Shown: in pieces, positions 23,571 through 31,795 of the stretch
How the letters are laid out: every line of letters begins with the position of its first letter
Numbering within the stretch: the first letter of the stretch is position 1
Assembly: GCF_012274275.1 (NCBI RefSeq)
Contig: NZ_JAANZA010000001.1
Span: forward strand, 1,054,001-1,118,000
DNA: 64,000 nt
Origin: Cryobacterium sp. BB307
GTDB lineage: Bacteria > Actinomycetota > Actinomycetes > Actinomycetales > Microbacteriaceae
Reading direction: 5' to 3'
Program-made: the position numbers and the translations under genes
Notes under the pieces: generated by a model
The model's database searches: none
What the model was told of the DNA's origin: nothing
The model's input: only the letters and a program-made list of their open reading frames with translations

Positions 23571-26174
23571 GTGGCAAATATTTCGACGGAACGCATTCGG
23601 CGAGGGCGCAAGGGGGTTGCGGCGCTCGCGGCTCTATCGATGCTGCCGGCGCTCCTCGTCGCACTAATTCCGTCAGAGCGCGCCGAAGCGGCACTTCCCA
23701 ACCCGGTGACTTTTGATCCCGGCAACATCATTAGCGACGACAACTTCTATGACGGCAGTGCGATGACGGAGTCGCAGATTCAGGCGTTCCTGGTCGCGCG
23801 CGGAAGTGCATTGGCTTCCTACCGCAGCACGGTTGCAAACCGTGCTGCGTACATTTCTGACCAAGCACGACCTGGACATGTGTATTGCCAAGCCTTCCAG
23901 GGGGGATCGAACCTTCTGGCCTCGACGATCATCTTCCGCGCACAGCAAGCGTGCGGAATTTCGGCCAAGGTGCTCCTCGTCACGCTCCAGAAGGAGCAGG
24001 GTCTAATCACTCGCAGTACAGCCTCGGAGTCTGCGGTTCGTATCGCCATGGGCTACGGATGCCCCGACACCGCGCCATGCAATGAGCTCTACTACGGCTT
24101 CGGCAATCAGCTGTATATGGCCTCAAGGCAATTCAAGGTCTACCAATTGCCCGAGAACCGGTTTCGCTACCACCCTGGCAACGTGTACGTGCAGTATCAC
24201 CCGAACACTGCTTGCGGTGGCACTACGGTCAACATCAAGAACTGGGCAACAGCTGGGCTTTACAACTACACCCCGTATCAGCCCAACTCCGCCGCAATGC
24301 ACTCGTACCCTGGGACTGGCGATTCATGCTCGTCCTACGGAAACCGCAACTTCTGGTTCTTCTACAGCGACTGGTTCGGGGATCCGGCCGCCACGAGTGG
24401 TGCTGCGGCAATCGCACTTGCCCACGACCTTGCAGGTGGCCCCAACGGTCTGCTCGGACGGGCAGTCGCCACGCTGAATTGTCCCCCTTCAAGTACCTCT
24501 TGCTGGCAGGACTTCGAACACGGGATCATCGGCTGGACCAAGTCCGGTGGCGCTCACGTCGTATCCGGAGTCATTGCGGACTCGTACAGGTCGCGCGGTG
24601 GGCCGGCGAATGCAATGGGCTATCCGCTGGATTCAGGAAAATCGTTCGAGACGGTCAACGGCGATGGTGTTGTACAAGTCTTCCAAGGGGGCTATCTCTA
24701 CTCGAGCGACGCCGGCGTGTTTCGTGTAATCAACCGGTCGCCCGTCGAGTTCCACTGGATCGCTGATGGCTGGGTCCGCGGCTCGCTGGGTTGGCCAGTG
24801 TCGGAGCTCGAGTGTGGCTCTGCAGGATGTATCCAGCAGTTCCAAGGCGGTTACATCGGCGGCCCGAGCAAGACGGTGGTGCATCCGGTGGTCGGCGCCC
24901 TTGCGGACTCGTATGAGAACCGTGGAGGCTCGGCAGGCGTGCTGGGATACCCATTGGATCCGGGCAAGCCGTTCGAAACGGCCAATGGCAATGGCGTGGT
25001 GCAAATCTTCCAGGGCGGCTACCTCTACTCGAGCAACGCGGGTGTCTTCCGTGTGGCGAACCGATCTGCGATCGAAGCTGCATGGATCGCACAAGGTTGG
25101 GTTCGCGGGTCATTGGGCTGGCCGATAGGCGAAGAGACGTGCGGCCCCACCGGATGTACACAGGCCTTCCAAGGAGGGACGGTGTCATCTTCCGGCGGCG
25201 TCGGGTGGCCCGTTACTGATCGTGAGATCTTGGCCTACTACGAGGCCAGTGGAGGCGCGAGCGGCGTTCTAGGGCAACCTCGCGATCCGGGAAAGTCATT
25301 CGACACGGCAAATGGCGACGGCATCGTTCAGATCTTCGAAGGCGGGTACCTGTACTCAAGCGCGGCTGGCGTCTTCCGCGTGGTTCACAAGTCTCCAGTT
25401 GAATCGAACTGGATCGCTCAGGGCTGGATTCGCGGGGCGCTGGGTTGGCCGGTTGCCGAGATGCAATGTGCAGCGAGTGGATGCACCCAGCAGTTCCAGG
25501 GCGGCGTCGTTTCGTCTTCCGGTGAAGTCTTCTGGCCGGTGACCGATCCTGACATCAAGTCGTACTACGACGCCAATGGAGGTCCTGCGGGTGCTCTGGG
25601 TAACGCGCTGGATGCGGGCAAGTCATTTGAGACCGTAAACGGTAATGGGGTAGTGCAAATCTTCCAAGGTGGGTATCTGTACTCCAGCGACGCCGGAGTT
25701 TTCCGGGTCGTGAATAGATCACCGGTAGAGGCTCACTGGATCAGCGATGGCTGGATCCGAGGTTCGCTGGGGTGGCCAGTATCGGAGTTGGAGTGCGGGT
25801 CGACCGGCTGTCTGCAAAGGTTCCAGGGCGGCTATGTCGGCGGCCCGAGCCAGTCGGCGGTCTATCCGGTGACGGGTGTCCTCGCCAAATCCTATGAGGA
25901 TCGCGATGGTCCTTCAGGTGTCTTGGGTTACCCATTAGACCCAGGCAAGCCGTTTGAAACGGTGAACGGCAACGGCGTAGTACAGATTTTCCAAGGTGGG
26001 TACCTGTACTCAAGTGCGGCAGGTGTATTCCGCGTGGAACACAGGTCGCTGATCGAGACGGCATGGATTGCCCGAGGTTGGATTCGAGGACCAATGGGTT
26101 GGCCAGTCGGAGAGCAAGTTTGCGGGGAGGCCGGCTGTTCGCAACAGTTCCAAGGCGGGCCGTTGCACAAATGA
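23571..26174 (+). CDS. Secreted LGFP-repeat cell-wall protein with lysozyme-like N-terminal domain
   Basis: About 867 residues starting at GTG 23571, with GGGGGAG just upstream; the frame opens at 23520. A signal peptide of about 35-40 residues (basic RIRRGRKG, hydrophobic core, AEA cleavage site) directs export. Residues about 40-290 form a domain with LLVTLQKEQGLITR, whose Glu is placed as in lytic transglycosylases, and several Cys. The rest is five modules of about 105 residues, each with two LGFP-type halves (VVQIFQGGYLYSS and SLGWPVSE...C...C...FQGG). LGFP repeats are thought to anchor proteins to the actinobacterial wall. Role inferred: peptidoglycan-modifying or glycan-binding surface protein. 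Confidence 0.8.
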   Translation: MANISTERIRRGRKGVAALAALSMLPALLVALIPSERAEAALPNPVTFDPGNIISDDNFYDGSAMTESQIQAFLVARGSALASYRSTVANRAAYISDQARPGHVYCQAFQGGSNLLASTIIFRAQQACGISAKVLLVTLQKEQGLITRSTASESAVRIAMGYGCPDTAPCNELYYGFGNQLYMASRQFKVYQLPENRFRYHPGNVYVQYHPNTACGGTTVNIKNWATAGLYNYTPYQPNSAAMHSYPGTGDSCSSYGNRNFWFFYSDWFGDPAATSGAAAIALAHDLAGGPNGLLGRAVATLNCPPSSTSCWQDFEHGIIGWTKSGGAHVVSGVIADSYRSRGGPANAMGYPLDSGKSFETVNGDGVVQVFQGGYLYSSDAGVFRVINRSPVEFHWIADGWVRGSLGWPVSELECGSAGCIQQFQGGYIGGPSKTVVHPVVGALADSYENRGGSAGVLGYPLDPGKPFETANGNGVVQIFQGGYLYSSNAGVFRVANRSAIEAAWIAQGWVRGSLGWPIGEETCGPTGCTQAFQGGTVSSSGGVGWPVTDREILAYYEASGGASGVLGQPRDPGKSFDTANGDGIVQIFEGGYLYSSAAGVFRVVHKSPVESNWIAQGWIRGALGWPVAEMQCAASGCTQQFQGGVVSSSGEVFWPVTDPDIKSYYDANGGPAGALGNALDAGKSFETVNGNGVVQIFQGGYLYSSDAGVFRVVNRSPVEAHWISDGWIRGSLGWPVSELECGSTGCLQRFQGGYVGGPSQSAVYPVTGVLAKSYEDRDGPSGVLGYPLDPGKPFETVNGNGVVQIFQGGYLYSSAAGVFRVEHRSLIETAWIARGWIRGPMGWPVGEQVCGEAGCSQQFQGGPLHK
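24568..26165 (+). repeat. Five tandem LGFP double modules within the wall protein gene
   Basis: Modules begin at about 24568, 24880, 25210, 25537 and 25867, each roughly 310-330 bp. Modules 1-2 and 4-5 share the linker GGYxGGPS and are more alike than either is to module 3, which suggests block duplication of a larger segment. Each second half-module keeps a Cys pair (ECGSxGC), a probable disulfide. Confidence 0.75.
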
Positions 26175-26220
26175 CGTGCGGCTCGCTAGCCGAAACGTGA
26201 CGCAGGGGGACGGCCAGCGC

Positions 26221-26934
26221 TTAGAGGCGGGCGTTTATCTCCGCCAGTTCAGGCTGACTGGCTAGAAGGTCAATCACATCAGACGTGGTGAACGCCGGGA
26301 TGCGCGGGTAGAGGCGCTCATAGACGGAGCGAGCAAATTCCAGGTCGGCCGGGTAGTCGACGGTCCAACGCAAGTGGGATTGATCCGTCCTCTGAGTCAC
26401 CGAGTGGAGAGAAAACTCGTCGGGACGCGAGTAGATACCGAGAGTGACGTGCTCCCGCTCCTCATCGCTCAGCCGAAGCGATTGCAGCTGACGCATCGCT
26501 TCGGCTTTGAACACCTCAACATCCAAGCCGTGTGGGAAGGTGCGAGTGAGCACATTTGATGTGTAATCGGCACCCGATTCCAGATGAGCTTCGATAACGC
26601 GGTCGATGACATCGGGGTCGGTGAGGGGGCAATCTGCTGTGAGCCTCACGATGTGCGAGGGGCGAAACTCATCTAGGACCTGATTGAACCTGGCCAACAC
26701 GTCCTCCAGAGGACCCCGGCGAACGATGGCGCCCCCTTTGACGAGTACCTCCGCGAGATCGTCATCGGACTCGTCGATCGATGTGGCTACAACGACCTCG
26801 TCGATGGCGTTTGCTCTGCCGATTCTTTCCAACTGACGGCCGATCATCGGCTCGCCAAGGACGGGTGCCAGAACCTTTCCCGGCAGCCGCGTAGAACTCG
26901 CCCGCGCCTGGAGGATCGCCAGAGTTTGAATCAC
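26221..26934 (-). CDS. pseF: CMP-pseudaminic acid synthetase (SpsF-type cytidylyltransferase)
   Basis: A 237-residue nucleotidyltransferase. The N-terminal IQTLAILQARASSTRLPGK is the CTP-binding signature of SpsF/PseF cytidylyltransferases; LTADCPLTDPDVID is the metal and sugar site. It activates pseudaminic acid with CTP. The ATG overlaps the PseG stop (ATGA), so the last two activities, UDP removal and CMP activation, are coupled. The symbol rests on the complete pathway context; by sequence alone it could activate another nonulosonate. Confidence 0.82.
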   Translation of the reverse strand: MIQTLAILQARASSTRLPGKVLAPVLGEPMIGRQLERIGRANAIDEVVVATSIDESDDDLAEVLVKGGAIVRRGPLEDVLARFNQVLDEFRPSHIVRLTADCPLTDPDVIDRVIEAHLESGADYTSNVLTRTFPHGLDVEVFKAEAMRQLQSLRLSDEEREHVTLGIYSRPDEFSLHSVTQRTDQSHLRWTVDYPADLEFARSVYERLYPRIPAFTTSDVIDLLASQPELAEINARL

Positions 26935-27932
26935 GCGAGCATCATCTCCATCGCTTCCGCCACTCGATCTTTTCCGAGGCCATCGAACAGGTCCCGACAG
27001 CGCGCCGCTAGTTGATGCCGAGCTCCGTCATCCGTCAGAAGCGTGCGGGTCGCGGCCACAAAGTCCTCCGCGACCAAGCTGCCCGTGGCATCGATGCCGT
27101 ATGCCACGCCGGCGTCACGCACCGCAGCCAGGCTTCGCAACTGATTATCAACCGTGGCAAGCACAAGACTGGGGATCCCGAGCGTGCAAAGTTCCCATAC
27201 GCTCGTACCCGACGCGGAGATAACCGTGTCCGCCCGGCTCAGCAATTTCGGGAGTTCATTTGTGGTGCCGAGTACCTCAATATTTGGGTTCTCGCGTGCG
27301 ATCTCAACGACCGATTCCATCGCACCCGCCGCACAAATGGCCGTAAGCGTCAGGTGGAGATCGCTGCGAGACAACGCTGCAACGACATCAACGACCAAGG
27401 CATTCGGATCTGTGCCCCCCATGAAAGCCAGCACATGGGGTGGGTCGTGCTGGATTGCTTCCGGAGCCTCGCGGCGTGCTTGGAGGATTTCGTCGCGGAT
27501 CAGAGAGAATTGCGAGCCAGCAAGGGTGCGGCCGGGTGCGCGTTCTGGCGGGATTGACTTTTCCGCCCCCAAGTTGTGGTCAAGGTAGAGGGACGCGACG
27601 ATTCCCCGATCGTCTCCGTCCACGATCGCTAAGCACCGGATTTCAGAGTTCATGCGCGTTATCTCGTCCGGAGGGATCCAGTACGAATCAACGACGACCC
27701 AATCTGGCTCATGACCTCTGATCGCATCAAGATCAAGAGAATCTGGTTCACAGGGGATTACCGCAATCGCAACGTCCGCGAGTCGATCTTCAAGCCACGG
27801 CACTGAGGAGATGCACGCCATCAAACTTACGGTGTGACCGCGTTGCATCAACGCCTCAGCCAACGAGAGGCAGCGCATCACGTGCCCTGTTCCTCGTAGG
27901 GAGTCCGCGTCTGCGCGCAGAAGAACACGCAT
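26931..27932 (-). CDS. pseG: UDP-2,4-diacetamido-2,4,6-trideoxy-L-altropyranose hydrolase
   Basis: This 333-residue GT-B-like hydrolase has the PseG hallmark RADADSLRGTGHVMRCL at the N-terminus (GxGHxxR, catalytic His) and VISASGTSVWELCTLGIPS in the UDP-binding half. It cleaves UDP from the 6-deoxy-AltdiNAc precursor. ATG 27932 has GGAG 8 nt upstream. It forms a two-gene operon with pseF and is divergent from pseB, with a 97-bp control region between. Confidence 0.87.
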   Translation of the reverse strand: MRVLLRADADSLRGTGHVMRCLSLAEALMQRGHTVSLMACISSVPWLEDRLADVAIAVIPCEPDSLDLDAIRGHEPDWVVVDSYWIPPDEITRMNSEIRCLAIVDGDDRGIVASLYLDHNLGAEKSIPPERAPGRTLAGSQFSLIRDEILQARREAPEAIQHDPPHVLAFMGGTDPNALVVDVVAALSRSDLHLTLTAICAAGAMESVVEIARENPNIEVLGTTNELPKLLSRADTVISASGTSVWELCTLGIPSLVLATVDNQLRSLAAVRDAGVAYGIDATGSLVAEDFVAATRTLLTDDGARHQLAARCRDLFDGLGKDRVAEAMEMMLA

Positions 27933-28029
27933 TCCAACTGCTCCGATCTCGCGCTGTCCGGGTGGCTACGGGGTCTGGCGTATTCTCGTACGCGAGTCTA
28001 TGAGGCGTTCCGCACACGAGAGGTTGACA

Positions 28030-29010
28030 ATGTCGATACTAAGAGGGTCATCGATCCTGGTAACCGGGGGAACCGGTTCGTTCGGAAAGGCCTTCATTCG
28101 TCGTGCTCTCGACGAGTTCGACCCGAAGCGTATCGTCATTTTCTCCCGTGACGAGCTCAAGCAGTACGAGGTACGACAGGGCTTGCAAGACGACCCTCGG
28201 CTGCGTTGGTTCATCGGCGACATCCGGGATCGCCACCGCCTCACCCGGGCGATGCACGATGTCGACTTCGTCGTCCACGCCGCCGCGTTGAAGCAAGTGG
28301 ACACCGCGGAATATAACCCGTTCGAGTATGTGCAGACCAACATCGTTGGATCACAAAACGTCGTCGAAGCGGCGATTGACGCCAACGTGCAAAAAGTCGT
28401 CGCCTTGTCAACAGATAAAGCCTCAAGCCCGCTCAATCTTTACGGCGCGACCAAGCTCGCGGCCGACAAGCTCTTCCAGTCCGCGAATCACTATGCCGCC
28501 GGACACCGAACCCGCTTCAGTGTGGTGCGTTACGGCAACGTCATGGGCAGTCGTGGATCCGTGATTCCATACTTCAAAGCATTGGCCGCGGAAAGCAAGT
28601 CGCTCCCCATCACCGACGCTCGTATGACACGCTTCTGGATCACCCTGCCACAGGCCGTGCAGTTCGTCATCGACTCCTTCGACCTCATGCAAGGTGGTGA
28701 GCTCTACGTCCCTCGCATCCCCAGCATGAGAATCCTCGACCTCGTCGAGGCGATCGCCCCAGGGAGCGAAACCCACGAGATCGGTATCCGCCCCGGCGAG
28801 AAGCTTCACGAAGAGATGATCTCGCTCGACGACAGCCGCCGCACGCTTCGATTGGGGGACCGCTACGTCGTCCTGCCAACAATCGCCAACTGGGGATTCA
28901 CACCGCCGGAAGGCGACACCCTCCCAGAGGGGTTCGCATACCAATCAGACACCAACGAACAATGGCTTGGAGTCGACGAGCTTCGAGGCGTGCTTGAGAG
29001 CCTCGACTAG
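28030..29010 (+). CDS. pseB: UDP-N-acetylglucosamine 4,6-dehydratase (inverting)
   Basis: A 326-residue SDR enzyme with VTGGTGSFGKAFI (NADP-binding), SRDELKQYEV, HAAALKQVDTAEYNP and STDKASSPLNLYGATK, all characteristic of PseB/FlaA1. It removes water and inverts C5 of UDP-GlcNAc to give the 4-keto-L-ido sugar, the first step of pseudaminic acid synthesis. Start ATG 28030 with AGAGG upstream; in-frame codons from 28000 lie outside the conserved part. Its stop shares one base with the GTG of pseC. Confidence 0.92.
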   Translation: MSILRGSSILVTGGTGSFGKAFIRRALDEFDPKRIVIFSRDELKQYEVRQGLQDDPRLRWFIGDIRDRHRLTRAMHDVDFVVHAAALKQVDTAEYNPFEYVQTNIVGSQNVVEAAIDANVQKVVALSTDKASSPLNLYGATKLAADKLFQSANHYAAGHRTRFSVVRYGNVMGSRGSVIPYFKALAAESKSLPITDARMTRFWITLPQAVQFVIDSFDLMQGGELYVPRIPSMRILDLVEAIAPGSETHEIGIRPGEKLHEEMISLDDSRRTLRLGDRYVVLPTIANWGFTPPEGDTLPEGFAYQSDTNEQWLGVDELRGVLESLD

Positions 29011-30137
29011 TGGCTATTCCATACGGACACCAGTCGATCGACGATGATGATGTCGCCGCAGTCGCCACCGCCGTCCGCGGCGAATGGCTCACCATGGGGC
29101 CCACCGTTGCCGAGTTCGAGGCAGCCATCGCAGGGATCGCAGGTGTGCCCGAAGCAGTTGCCGTGAGCTCCGGTACCGCCGCCCTTCACTGCGCTTACGC
29201 CGCGATCGGCTTCGACAAGGGAAGCGTCGTCGTCACAACTCCCCTGACATTCGTCGCAACAGCATCCACCGCGATTCTGAGTGGGGCAACGGTCGAGTTC
29301 GCCGATGTGCAAGAAGACACGGGCAACATCGACCCACACGCGGTCAACGCACTCATCACTGAGCGAACCCGAGCCGTCGCCGCGGTCGACTACGCCGGGC
29401 ACCCCGCCGACTTCACCGCCCTGCGCGAGGCAGTCGCCGGGCACGATGTTGTGATACTGGAGGATGCAGCACATTCGATCGCATCGACATACCGAGAACG
29501 CCCAGTTGGTTCCGTAGCCGACATCACCACGTTTTCGTTCTTTCCCACGAAGAACCTGACTACGGCCGAAGGCGGTGCAATCGTCTCGACACGTTCCGAA
29601 CTTCTAGAACGTGCCCGCAGGTTCAAATCGCACGGCCTTGTTCGCGACAAGCATGCACAGCGCTACCCGGACGAAGGCCCATGGCACCAAGAAGTTCACG
29701 AACTGGGATTGAACTATCGACTCCCCGACGTGCTCGCCGCGCTCGGACTAAGTCAGCTCAAACGGTTACACGACTTCAAGGACGCTCGAAAGAAAGTTTT
29801 CCAGCGTTACGCAGAAGGCCTAGGAGACCTTGACGGAGTCAGGCTGCCCCACCAACGCGCCTACGTTGACCCGATGTGGCACCTTTTCCCGATTCGAGTC
29901 AGCGAAGACCGGCGGCGCAGTGTTTTCGAGTTCCTACGGGAACAAGGAGTGCTCGTACAGGTCAACTACATCCCCGCGTATTGGCACCCCTACTTCGAGG
30001 ACCTCGGTTACAAGCGAGGAATGTGTCCCGTGGCTGAGCAGTATTACAAGGAAGAGATATCGCTTCCAATGTTTGCAAACCTTTCCGCGTCGGATCAGGA
30101 TCGAGTGATTGAACTCGTGCGGAAGGCGCTCTCGTGA
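29010..30137 (+). CDS. pseC: UDP-4-amino-4,6-dideoxy-N-acetyl-beta-L-altrosamine transaminase
   Basis: A 375-residue DegT/DnrJ aminotransferase starting IPYGHQSIDDDDVAAV, with the PLP lysine in FFPTKNLTTAEGG at about residue 180. It matches PseC in length and in the N-terminal P(Y)G(H/R)QxI motif. It transfers an amino group from glutamate to C4 of the PseB product. The GTG start overlaps the pseB TAG by one base, and its stop overlaps pseI by 4 bp, so the pathway genes are translationally coupled. Confidence 0.9.
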   Translation: MAIPYGHQSIDDDDVAAVATAVRGEWLTMGPTVAEFEAAIAGIAGVPEAVAVSSGTAALHCAYAAIGFDKGSVVVTTPLTFVATASTAILSGATVEFADVQEDTGNIDPHAVNALITERTRAVAAVDYAGHPADFTALREAVAGHDVVILEDAAHSIASTYRERPVGSVADITTFSFFPTKNLTTAEGGAIVSTRSELLERARRFKSHGLVRDKHAQRYPDEGPWHQEVHELGLNYRLPDVLAALGLSQLKRLHDFKDARKKVFQRYAEGLGDLDGVRLPHQRAYVDPMWHLFPIRVSEDRRRSVFEFLREQGVLVQVNYIPAYWHPYFEDLGYKRGMCPVAEQYYKEEISLPMFANLSASDQDRVIELVRKALS

Positions 30138-31162
30138 CAACGACAGGATCACCCATGGTGATCGCCGAGATCTCCGGCAACCACAACGGATCCCTCGAGC
30201 GGGCCCTCGACATAGTGCGGGCCGCGGGCGGGGCCGGTGCGCATGCGGTCAAGATTCAGACCTACACGGCGGACACGATCACACTGAACGTGGACGCGCC
30301 AGCTTTCCGCGTCAGTGACGGACACGAACTGTGGGGCAATCGCACACTTCACGACCTCTATGCGGAGGCCCACACTCCGTGGGAGTGGCACCAGCCCATC
30401 TTTGAACTCGCCCGCGAACTCGGAATGGTGGCATTCAGCACACCGTTTGACGAGACTGCGGTTGACTTCCTCGAAGAGCTTGATGTGCCGCTCTACAAGA
30501 TCGCGTCACTGGAGATCGTCGACCTTCCGCTCATAGAACGCGTCGCACAGACCGGTAAGCCGGTTCTGCTCTCGACCGGCACCGCCACCGTCGCAGAGAT
30601 CGCGGCAGCCGTCGATGCGGCGCGGGCCGGCGGTTGCGCTGACCTGACTCTTCTTGTGTGCACGAGCTCATACCCCGCGTCGCCCGATGATGCACACTTG
30701 CGTCGCATCCCCGTGCTTGCCGACCTTTTCGGCGTGAAGGTCGGACTCTCGGACCACACCCTCGGAACTGGCGTCTCCATCGCAGCGGTCGCTCTCGGAG
30801 CGACCGTGATCGAAAAGCATGTGACCCTCAGCAGAGCCGATGGCGGTGTAGACAGCGCGTTCTCCCTCGAACCTGACGAAGTCAAGCAGCTCGTCGACGG
30901 ATGCGACGCAGCACACCGTGCTCTGGGTTCGGCGAGCGTCTGGGCTACAGCTGCCGAAGCTGAGTCATTGCGTCTGCGTCCATCGCTGTACGTTACGGCC
31001 GACGTCCGAGCCGGTGACATCGCCACCCCAGAAAACATTCGCTCCGTCAGGCCGGCCGGCGGGCTTCCTCCCGCGGCGATAGCCCAGGTCATGGGTCGAG
31101 CCTTCACGCGACAGGCCAGTGCAGGTACACCCGTGTCGTGGAGCTTGCTGGAGGAGCCCTGA
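30134..31162 (+). CDS. pseI: Pseudaminic acid synthase
   Basis: This 342-residue NeuB-family condensing enzyme has a TIM barrel (IAEISGNHNGSLERALD, KIQTYTADT, STPFDETAVDFLEEL, YKIASLEIVD) followed by a C-terminal antifreeze-like SAF domain (from about 285, SLYVTADVRAGD). It condenses the 2,4-diacetamido-2,4,6-trideoxy-L-altrose freed by PseG with phosphoenolpyruvate. The neighbouring pseB/C/G/H/F genes favour pseudaminic over sialic or legionaminic acid. Start GTG 30134 overlaps the pseC stop. Confidence 0.9.
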   Translation: MTTTGSPMVIAEISGNHNGSLERALDIVRAAGGAGAHAVKIQTYTADTITLNVDAPAFRVSDGHELWGNRTLHDLYAEAHTPWEWHQPIFELARELGMVAFSTPFDETAVDFLEELDVPLYKIASLEIVDLPLIERVAQTGKPVLLSTGTATVAEIAAAVDAARAGGCADLTLLVCTSSYPASPDDAHLRRIPVLADLFGVKVGLSDHTLGTGVSIAAVALGATVIEKHVTLSRADGGVDSAFSLEPDEVKQLVDGCDAAHRALGSASVWATAAEAESLRLRPSLYVTADVRAGDIATPENIRSVRPAGGLPPAAIAQVMGRAFTRQASAGTPVSWSLLEEP

Positions 31163-31167
31163 CCACC

Positions 31168-31755
31168 TTGGTGTCGCTGCGCCAAGTTCGCCCTAGCGAC
31201 AAGTGGACACTGTGGGAGTGGCGCAATTCTGACCGCATAAGACACGTCAGCACGAACGACGCTGAGATTCCTCGACAACACCACGAGGCGTGGTTCTCGC
31301 GCGCGCATCCGGCTATGCGTGACCGCACAATCCTCGTCGAAAGCAATGGTGTGCCAGTCGGCTGGTTCCAAATAGAGAACTGGGACGATCAGGCCAAAGT
31401 GGGAAGCTGGGGTATCGCGCTCGGTGATCCCGTCCGCGCACCGGCTGGGCTAGGCAAAGCGCTGCCGCTTCTAGCCCACGGCCATGCGTTCGACAGGCTT
31501 GAAGCGAGACGCCTGACCGGTCGCGTCCTCGCTCACAACGCTCCAATGCGCCACATCCTGACTCAGCTAGGTTTCGTCGCCGTGTCACAAGATGAGACGC
31601 CTCTGGCGCGGGCAGATGGAGGAACAACGACGACAATCATTTACGACGTGACCCGCGAATCCTGGCCCGATATCCGGGAAAACGGGCTCAGATACATTCC
31701 TCTCGGAATTCGGGACGACATCACTCGCGTGATGCGTGAGGGCATTGCAGAGTGA
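31168..31755 (+). CDS. pseH: GNAT acetyltransferase, PseH-like
   Basis: A GNAT protein of about 195 residues with LRQVRPSDKWTLWEWRNSD at the N-terminus and the acetyl-CoA loop region GLGKALPLLAHGHAF. PseH N-acetylates the 4-amino group made by PseC. It is the last gene of the pse operon, with GGAGGA around 31149-31154. The start is uncertain: TTG 31168 or GTG 31171 fits the domain boundary, and GTG 31138 would overlap pseI by 25 bp. Confidence 0.78.
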   Translation: MVSLRQVRPSDKWTLWEWRNSDRIRHVSTNDAEIPRQHHEAWFSRAHPAMRDRTILVESNGVPVGWFQIENWDDQAKVGSWGIALGDPVRAPAGLGKALPLLAHGHAFDRLEARRLTGRVLAHNAPMRHILTQLGFVAVSQDETPLARADGGTTTTIIYDVTRESWPDIRENGLRYIPLGIRDDITRVMREGIAE

Positions 31756-31795
31756 GCTCACGCCTACCAGGAGCGGCCCCCAATAAGGTGACCTC

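Noticed and set aside
26179-26192. Short hairpin between the LGFP gene and pseF
   Set aside because: Five-bp stem without T-run; too weak to call a terminator.
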